From an uncultured Selenomonadales bacterium (GTDB lineage Bacteria; Bacillota; Negativicutes; Selenomonadales; Selenomonadaceae), in the NCBI GenBank assembly GCA_937877545.1, contig CALFJE010000022.1, positions 1 through 9,820 of the forward strand: a DNA stretch of 9,820 bases, given 5' to 3'. Shown here in pieces: positions 5,993 through 9,820 of this stretch. Each line of letters starts with the position of its first letter. Positions within the stretch are counted from its first letter, which is position 1. Position numbers and translations under genes: made by a program. Under the pieces are notes generated by a model that saw only the letters and a list, made by a program, of their open reading frames with translations, had not been told where the DNA came from and ran no database searches.

Positions 5993-7509
5993 GGCACGAA
6001 CTCCCAATGCACCTCGAATTTGTGACGCTTGGCACGCCAACGAAAAACCGCCTGCGAACAATGCAAATCGTGATACCAATAATAATCTATGTCCTCGAAG
6101 CTGTGATTGTCGACGTTCATTTTCACGCCGATAACCACGCGGTCTTTATCCGTCAAATAATAGCTCGCGCCCGCCTTGAACTTCCGCGAATAATCGTCCA
6201 AATCGAAGTCGAAGACAGAATTCTTTGCGTTGAGCTTGTTGTACTCGTAACCGATATAAGCCGCAAAACGTTCGTTGAACTCCCTGCCCAGTAAAACGTC
6301 GTAGTTCCAGCCGCGAATTGTAGTTTCGCCGTTCGGGACGTTCTTCGCGCTTTCCTTGGTGATTTTGTAGCCCGTATTCAGAAAAAGCATGTACCGCTTG
6401 ATAAAAATCGGGTCGTGCGTCAGCTTAACCTCGTACTCTTGATGCGTACTGGAAATGGCGTTCTGTCGCCAATGCCCGACCTCTGCCTCCAGGTTGTAGC
6501 TCAGCGGCAAGCCCCCAATGCGCCGTCCGTACCAAATATCCAAAGACGGCTCCTTTTGAATCCAACGGGCGTCGCTGTCGTCATAGAAGCCGTACTTCAG
6601 CCAGCCGCGCATGTCGCGATTCTTATACTCAAGCTCGGCGTTACTGCGAATGCCCTTTTTCGTTTCGACGTAAGCATTAACATTCAACTCCAAATGGTCA
6701 CGCAACGGAATTTCAAAGCTGTCGCGCAGATAGACGCCGTGGTCGGTATGGTAGCCCACTCGCGGGAAGTAGGGATTTTTAGCCTCCTCGAATTTGCGCT
6801 CCAAATATTCCCTGGTGCCGACGACTTTATTTTTCATCCAAAACTTGACGTTGTACATTTTCATGAGCTGTTCGGGCCAAATCTCCATACGATCCGCGCT
6901 CACGTGATAATCGGGCGATTTGGCTCCGCACTTGGTCTGCGTGCCGTCATAAACGACGATGTGGTCGGGGTAAAACTCGAAACGCTTGCCGGTCAAATAA
7001 TATTCGCCCGCCTTGCCGTTAGCCGCGCCCATGGTGCCGGTCTTGGTGCCGTAGTTGTAAACGGTCTTGTAGCCGTCGAGGGTGACTCGCGGCGTGCCGG
7101 GCATGAGTTGCAGGAAATGCGCCTTATCCTTCACGCGCACGACTTGCTCCTTGACGTTGCCCGAAGCCTCCTCGCTTTGGAAGCGATAGCCGTCGAGCTG
7201 AATTATATCGACTTTGCCCGTCGCAATGAATTCGCCGCTACCGGAGTAGTAAACCAGATCATCGCCCTCGAACACGGCGGGCGTAGGGTCGCCCTCTTTT
7301 TGCTCGTGCGGCAGTCGCGCCTTAGCCTCGGCTATGTCGGCAAGCAATTTTTCCTGCTCCTCAGTCAGCCGTTGTTCGCGAATTGTGCGCCGCCGATTTT
7401 CTATGTAGTCAAAAAGTTCCGTGCCCGTATCCGAACTTGCCTTGTAACTTGCCTGTGCCGTCGACGTGAGACACAATATCGCCGCCGCCACGCCCAAAAG
7501 TTTCTTCAT
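5986..7509 (-). CDS. lptD: LPS-assembly outer-membrane protein LptD (OstA family), short form
   Basis: This 507-residue precursor is the outer-membrane translocon component that inserts LPS into the outer leaflet. Residues 1-20 are a signal peptide (MKKLLGVAAAILCLTSTAQA, cleavage after AQA). Residues 33-67 look helical and charged. Residues about 78-215 form the OstA/LptA-like beta-jellyroll (VFEGDDLVYYSGSGEFIATG, then DIIQLDGYRF, and RVTLDGYKTVYNYGTKTG). From about 225 alternating amphipathic strands suggest the barrel, ending in aromatic FVPW as expected for Bam-dependent proteins. It is much shorter than E. coli LptD (784 residues) and, with only two mature cysteines (C194 and one near the end), cannot form that protein's paired disulfides. 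ATG 7509 is chosen (GAGG upstream, signal peptide starts there); the frame extends to a TTG at 7524. It starts 1 nt after the upstream stop and its TGA overlaps the next start. Confidence 0.85.
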   Translation of the reverse strand: MKKLLGVAAAILCLTSTAQASYKASSDTGTELFDYIENRRRTIREQRLTEEQEKLLADIAEAKARLPHEQKEGDPTPAVFEGDDLVYYSGSGEFIATGKVDIIQLDGYRFQSEEASGNVKEQVVRVKDKAHFLQLMPGTPRVTLDGYKTVYNYGTKTGTMGAANGKAGEYYLTGKRFEFYPDHIVVYDGTQTKCGAKSPDYHVSADRMEIWPEQLMKMYNVKFWMKNKVVGTREYLERKFEEAKNPYFPRVGYHTDHGVYLRDSFEIPLRDHLELNVNAYVETKKGIRSNAELEYKNRDMRGWLKYGFYDDSDARWIQKEPSLDIWYGRRIGGLPLSYNLEAEVGHWRQNAISSTHQEYEVKLTHDPIFIKRYMLFLNTGYKITKESAKNVPNGETTIRGWNYDVLLGREFNERFAAYIGYEYNKLNAKNSVFDFDLDDYSRKFKAGASYYLTDKDRVVIGVKMNVDNHSFEDIDYYWYHDLHCSQAVFRWRAKRHKFEVHWEFVPW

Positions 7510-7510
7510 G

Positions 7511-8689
7511 TTAATCCTCGTCAATGATTTCTATAACTTCGCCGTCGTATTCCTCGAAGGTCGTTTCCTTGGCGGGCGCGGGCGTAACTACCAATGTCGG
7601 CTCGTCGGATTCGTCCTTAACTTCGGGCGCAGTTTCCTCGTCGGGCTCAATTTCCTCGGTCAGAATAATTTCCTCGGAAGGATTGATTTCCTCGGCAGGA
7701 TTGATTTCTTCGGCGGGAGTAATTTTCTCGGTCGGAGCGATTTCCTCCGCTTGCTCGGCTAAGTAAATGCCGCCGCCGTCGGTGCGCACGCCGTAGACTA
7801 CAAGCGGCTCTTTCATTTGGACGTAAAGCTCGACGCCCGCCGCCAAGTCAACGTTTTTGCCGCGAACAAGGACTTCCTCCAGTTGCTTATTTTTGCCCGA
7901 AAAAGTTTGCCCGACCAAGCTCAGCCCTTGCGACATGGAATTGGCGGACATGGCGTCGACAGCCTCCGTGCCGGTGTAAATCTGCGCGGTTTGCCCGTCA
8001 ATCGTCTTTAGGGTTTGAAAGTCGGTTTCAATCTTGCCGTTGCTGAAAATGTGTTTGGCGCGGCGGACGTTGCCGACGGTGCCCTCGCCGGTCAAGCCGC
8101 TCGCGAAAACCAAAATCCCGTCGACGAAGACATCTTCCGCTACCTTAATCGGGATAATGTCGCCCGCCTGCATTGTCTTGGAGCTGACGGGCGCGGTCGT
8201 CACGACTTTTATCAAGGTATTGGCGGGAATTTGCACTTGAGCTATCGGCAGAATCGCTTCGCCGTAGGACGCTTTGGCAAGATTGCGAATTCGCTCGTTG
8301 AAGGTGCCCTCGTTGGTCTTGCCGAGGATTTGATTCTCCAGAGCACTGAGCCGAGTATCAATGCCGCCGCTTGCCACCTCGTGGTTGACGTTCCACTCCA
8401 ACGAATTTATCTTAGCCAAAATGCCGGGTTCGCCGATGTTGCTGTAAAGAATATCGTAAATCGCCTCGATACGGGCGTTCATGTTGCCGTTCATGTTGCG
8501 CCCGCTGTAGCTTTTTTCCAGGACGCTGATTCTGTCGAGGAGTGCGCCGCGTTGTTCCGAGCCGTAGGTATCCGTTTCTATCCGCGTGAGTTTGGCGTTG
8601 GCTGACTCCGCCGCCGCAGAGCAGAACGTCGACGCGGAAAAAATCATCATCGCCGCCAGTGCTCCGCATAAATGTTTCTTCCAACTCAT
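7511..8689 (-). CDS. Secreted/periplasmic protein with 20-residue repeats and acidic Pro/Glu tail, function unknown
   Basis: This is a 392-residue protein that I do not recognise as a named family. Residues 1-25 are a signal peptide (MSWKKHLCGALAAMMIFSAS, cleavage near CSA-AA); there is no proper lipobox. Residues 33-143 consist of six 20-residue repeats of the type [RK][IL]xx[LI]E-x4-G-x4-G. Residues about 150-300 form a beta-rich domain (AGDIIPIKVAEDVFVDGILV, then GLTGEGTVGNVRRAK and TLKTIDGQTAQIYTG), resembling an unnamed domain common in envelope proteins. Residues 311-392 are a highly acidic tail with a 6-residue EEIxPx repeat. ATG 8689 is preferred over the adjacent GTG 8692 because GGAGGG lies 8 nt upstream. 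It is the first gene of the LPS operon, 1 nt before lptD, so a role in outer-membrane biogenesis or surface attachment is an inference. Confidence is for the gene and secretion, not the role. Confidence 0.85.
   Translation of the reverse strand: MSWKKHLCGALAAMMIFSASTFCSAAAESANAKLTRIETDTYGSEQRGALLDRISVLEKSYSGRNMNGNMNARIEAIYDILYSNIGEPGILAKINSLEWNVNHEVASGGIDTRLSALENQILGKTNEGTFNERIRNLAKASYGEAILPIAQVQIPANTLIKVVTTAPVSSKTMQAGDIIPIKVAEDVFVDGILVFASGLTGEGTVGNVRRAKHIFSNGKIETDFQTLKTIDGQTAQIYTGTEAVDAMSANSMSQGLSLVGQTFSGKNKQLEEVLVRGKNVDLAAGVELYVQMKEPLVVYGVRTDGGGIYLAEQAEEIAPTEKITPAEEINPAEEINPSEEIILTEEIEPDEETAPEVKDESDEPTLVVTPAPAKETTFEEYDGEVIEIIDED
7650..7757 (-). repeat. Six tandem 18-bp units encoding an EEIxPx repeat
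   Basis: On the plus strand six consecutive 18-bp units begin at 7650, 7668, 7686, 7704, 7722 and 7740, each of the type ATTTCCTCGGCAGGATTG. The two central units (7668-7685 and 7686-7703) differ at one position; the outer ones diverge further. They encode residues 311-347 of the secreted protein (AEEINPAEEINPSEEI and neighbours), with a strictly in-frame 6-residue period. Such a short minisatellite can change copy number by slippage without breaking the frame. Confidence 0.85.
8261..8593 (-). repeat. Six 20-residue protein repeats ([RK][IL]xx[LI]ExxxxGxxxxG)
   Basis: Within the secreted protein, residues 33-143 divide without gaps into units of exactly 20 residues starting at K33, R53, R73, K93, R113 and R133 (the last one partial). 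Starts of the units are KLTRIETDTYG, RISVLEKSYSG, RIEAIYDILYS, KINSLEWNVNH, RLSALENQILG and RIRNLAKASYG. A basic residue is fixed at position 1, Ile/Leu at 2, Leu/Ile at 5, mostly Glu at 6 and Gly at 11 and 16-17. The pattern suggests a short helix plus turn per unit, stacked as a solenoid or rod (inference). DNA identity between units is low, so the repeat is old. Confidence 0.8.
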
Positions 8690-8721
8690 CACCGATTCCC
8701 TCCACGATAATTTTTTGGCAG

Positions 8722-8751
8722 ATTATAACAGGAACACGCCGCTTTTCGCAA
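8722..8751 (-). promoter_or_regulatory. Sigma-A-type promoter of the LPS operon
   Basis: On the minus strand a -35 box TTGCGA (8751-8746) and a perfect -10 box TATAAT (8727-8722) are separated by 18 bp. Transcription would begin near 8715, about 26 nt before the ATG at 8689, leaving just room for the GGAGGG ribosome binding site. No other promoter of comparable quality was found within the tightly packed operon. Confidence 0.75.
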
Positions 8752-8767
8752 CGTCTTGAAAAATTTC

Positions 8768-8796
8768 TTGCAACGTGCCGCCAAATGTTATACAAT
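8768..8796 (+). promoter_or_regulatory. Sigma-A-type promoter of the FliD-like gene
   Basis: A -35 box TTGCAA (8768-8773) and a -10 box TACAAT (8791-8796) are separated by 17 bp. Transcription would start near 8803, about 43 nt before the ATG at 8846. It stands back to back with the LPS-operon promoter; the two -35 boxes are 16 bp apart. No flagellar sigma-28-type promoter was seen in its place. Confidence 0.65.
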
Positions 8797-8845
8797 CGCC
8801 TAAAGTTTCAGGGAGTGATTCTGTCTTCAAGGAAGGGTGATTCAA

Positions 8846-9655
8846 ATGGCAGTCAACGCTTTGAACAACGCGCTTTACAACACAAATTATCTCTTCGGCA
8901 ACCAAAGCAAGAAGCAAGATTCAATCGCCAAGTTGTGGAGCAACTTTAACTCCATGCAAGCCAATGCGACGGGTGCTCTTGCCGGCATCAACGAGGTAAA
9001 CGCCAATCTTAAATCGCTTTTGGACAGCTACGACGCGGCTAAAAGCACTTTCAACACCGAATTTGCCGAAAATATGACCGCGCTCGGAAAGTCCGCCGCG
9101 CAGATTAAGGTTTACGACTTCGGCGGCGTCGCCAAGGAGGGCGCGATAACAGTTACCGACAACACCGACGATAAGGGCAACGTCACGACGACGACCACTT
9201 ACAGCAAGGACTTGCAGGCGGCTATCAAGACCGTCGAGGATTTTGTCGGCGACTACAACGACTCAATCAGCTTCTTCAAGGACAATGCCTCCGTTTCCAA
9301 GCGCGTCGAGAATTTGGCGCGGGTCTTCGGCGACACGACTTATCGCTCCAACGCCTACGAATCAATCGGTTTGGTGACCAACTCCGACGGCTCCTTCAGC
9401 ATAAACGAGGAAAAGCTTGCCAATGCCATCGTCAATAACCCCGACAAGGTGTCACGAATTTTGGGCAAGGAGGGTCTCGCGGGCAAAGCCGACGCTCATA
9501 TCAACTTCGCGAACAGCCAAGCCGATAAACTTTTCCCGACGGCTGACTCCATGCTCGGCGACCAGCTCAAGACCGCCTCCGTTTACACCGGCAAGGCTTA
9601 CAACGCCATGACCAACTACGCCAACATGGGCAATCTGCTTAACATGATGTTTTGA
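8846..9655 (+). CDS. FliD C-terminal-domain-like protein without the N-terminal part
   Basis: This 269-residue protein has no signal peptide or membrane segment and is rich in Asn, Ala, Asp and Ser, with almost no Pro and no Cys, as in axial flagellar proteins. Residues 122-206 resemble the C-terminal region of FliD (hook-associated protein 2, filament cap): DLQAAIKTVEDFVGDYNDSI, then IGLVTNSDGSFSINEEKLANAI and NNPDKVSRIL, where FliD has IGItt-D-G-lslDeekL..al..nPd.V. Residues 24-80 are probably coiled-coil. FliD itself is normally longer than 400 residues, with D2/D3 domains missing here. ATG 8846 is chosen with AAGGAAGGG upstream; a GTG at 8837 in the same frame lies inside that site. It is monocistronic, with its own promoter and terminator, and no flagellar gene adjoins it. 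It may be a minor flagellar cap-like, surface or secreted protein; the family link is moderately sure. Confidence 0.7.
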   Translation: MAVNALNNALYNTNYLFGNQSKKQDSIAKLWSNFNSMQANATGALAGINEVNANLKSLLDSYDAAKSTFNTEFAENMTALGKSAAQIKVYDFGGVAKEGAITVTDNTDDKGNVTTTTTYSKDLQAAIKTVEDFVGDYNDSISFFKDNASVSKRVENLARVFGDTTYRSNAYESIGLVTNSDGSFSINEEKLANAIVNNPDKVSRILGKEGLAGKADAHINFANSQADKLFPTADSMLGDQLKTASVYTGKAYNAMTNYANMGNLLNMMF

Positions 9656-9676
9656 TAAATTTCTTTGACCGAACCT

Positions 9677-9712
9677 AAAATTGCTCGTCGAATTTGGCGG
9701 GCGATTTTTTTT
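9677..9712 (+). terminator. Rho-independent terminator after the FliD-like gene
   Basis: The arms 9678-9689 (AAATTGCTCGTC) and 9696-9707 (GGCGGGCGATTT) form a 12-bp stem, with three G-U wobbles, around the 6-nt loop GAATTT. A run of eight T (9705-9712) overlaps and follows the right arm. It begins about 20 nt after the stop codon at 9655. Confidence 0.85.
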
Positions 9713-9743
9713 GAAATTACGACTGCGGAAGGAGGAAGGCGAC

Positions 9744-9820
9744 ATGATTAAAGCACTTGCGCGGAAGTTGGCGACGTTCAAGCAGTTTGCCGATTGGGTG
9801 ATAATCGAGCTTGAATATCG
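9744..9820 (+). CDS. Start of an unidentified protein, truncated by the window edge
   Basis: An ATG at 9744 is preceded by a strong ribosome binding site (GGAGGAAGGCGAC before the ATG). The frame stays open to the window end and gives MIKALARKLATFKQFADWV followed by IIELEY. The 25 visible residues are amphipathic and contain no recognisable motif, so no function can be given. It follows the terminator at 9677-9712, so it probably has separate transcription, but no convincing promoter was seen in the 30 nt between. Confidence 0.55.
   Translation, partial: MIKALARKLATFKQFADWVIIELEY

Noticed and set aside
6415..7527. Long plus-strand open frame (370 codons) opposite lptD
   Set aside because: It is antisense to a well-supported gene with signal peptide and OstA domain, has no credible RBS, and its product looks like no protein family; it is a by-product of GC-rich codon use.
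7650..7757. 18-bp repeats as a possible CRISPR-like array
   Set aside because: Units are contiguous with no spacers, imperfect, and stay in frame within a coding region, so they are protein-coding repeats.
8015..8605. Plus-strand open frame of 196 codons opposite the repeat protein
   Set aside because: Antisense shadow: the minus-strand frame has signal peptide, RBS, promoter and regular repeats, while this one has no RBS or recognisable motif.
8618..8630. Possible lipoprotein lipobox in the secreted protein (STFC, Cys23)
   Set aside because: The residues before the Cys (T-F) do not fit the [LVI][ASTVI][GAS]C lipobox; a signal peptidase I site after CSA fits better.
9665..9693. Promoter-like TTGACC with TCGAAT 17 bp later, in front of the gene at 9744
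   Set aside because: The -10 match is weak and the start would fall inside the terminator hairpin, so the transcript would probably be stopped at once.

Overview
The window reads as the chromosome of a diderm Firmicute (class Negativicutes, Selenomonas/Veillonella-like). This is an inference. It rests on lipopolysaccharide genes (lptD, split rfaE1 and rfaE2, a GT9 heptosyltransferase, an ArnT-like lipid-linked sugar transferase) combined with strong Gram-positive-style ribosome binding sites (GGAGG), frequent TTG/GTG starts and a FliD-like protein of the kind seen in that class. The exact genus cannot be told from the sequence.

Layout. About 90% of the window is one tightly packed minus-strand operon that reads from about 8715 down to 1. 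In transcription order it holds: a signal-peptide protein with two kinds of repeat (8689-7511), lptD (7509-5986), an ArnT/GT39-like membrane glycosyltransferase (5992-4487), a 61-codon mini-ORF made by a tandem duplication (4512-4327), a GNAT acetyltransferase (4343-3849), heptose-7-phosphate kinase rfaE1 (3836-2844), a STAS-APH fusion protein (2825-1632), heptose-1-phosphate adenylyltransferase rfaE2 (1620-1150), a GT9 heptosyltransferase (1150-125) and the first 35 codons of a molbindin-type (Mop) protein (106-1). Gaps are 1-20 nt or overlaps, and a sigma-A-type promoter lies at 8722-8751. RfaE1 and RfaE2 make ADP-heptose, the GT9 enzyme uses it for the LPS core, the ArnT-like enzyme probably decorates lipid A or core, and LptD inserts LPS into the outer membrane.

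From the same 150-bp intergenic region a second promoter (8768-8796) points the other way. It serves a monocistronic plus-strand gene (8846-9655) for a short protein resembling the C-terminal domain of the flagellar cap FliD, closed by a clear rho-independent terminator (9677-9712). A further plus-strand gene starts at 9744 and runs off the window.

The most notable points are: (i) a 169-bp tandem duplication with 5-bp microhomology, which placed a copy of the acetyltransferase RBS and ATG in frame with the soluble tail of the ArnT-like protein; (ii) a STAS domain fused to an aminoglycoside-phosphotransferase-like kinase fold, lodged between the two halves of the heptose pathway; (iii) a secreted protein of unknown function with six 20-residue repeats, expressed directly ahead of lptD; (iv) an orphan FliD-C-like protein divergent from the LPS operon, with a 9-bp direct repeat spaced 22 bp covering both -35 boxes.
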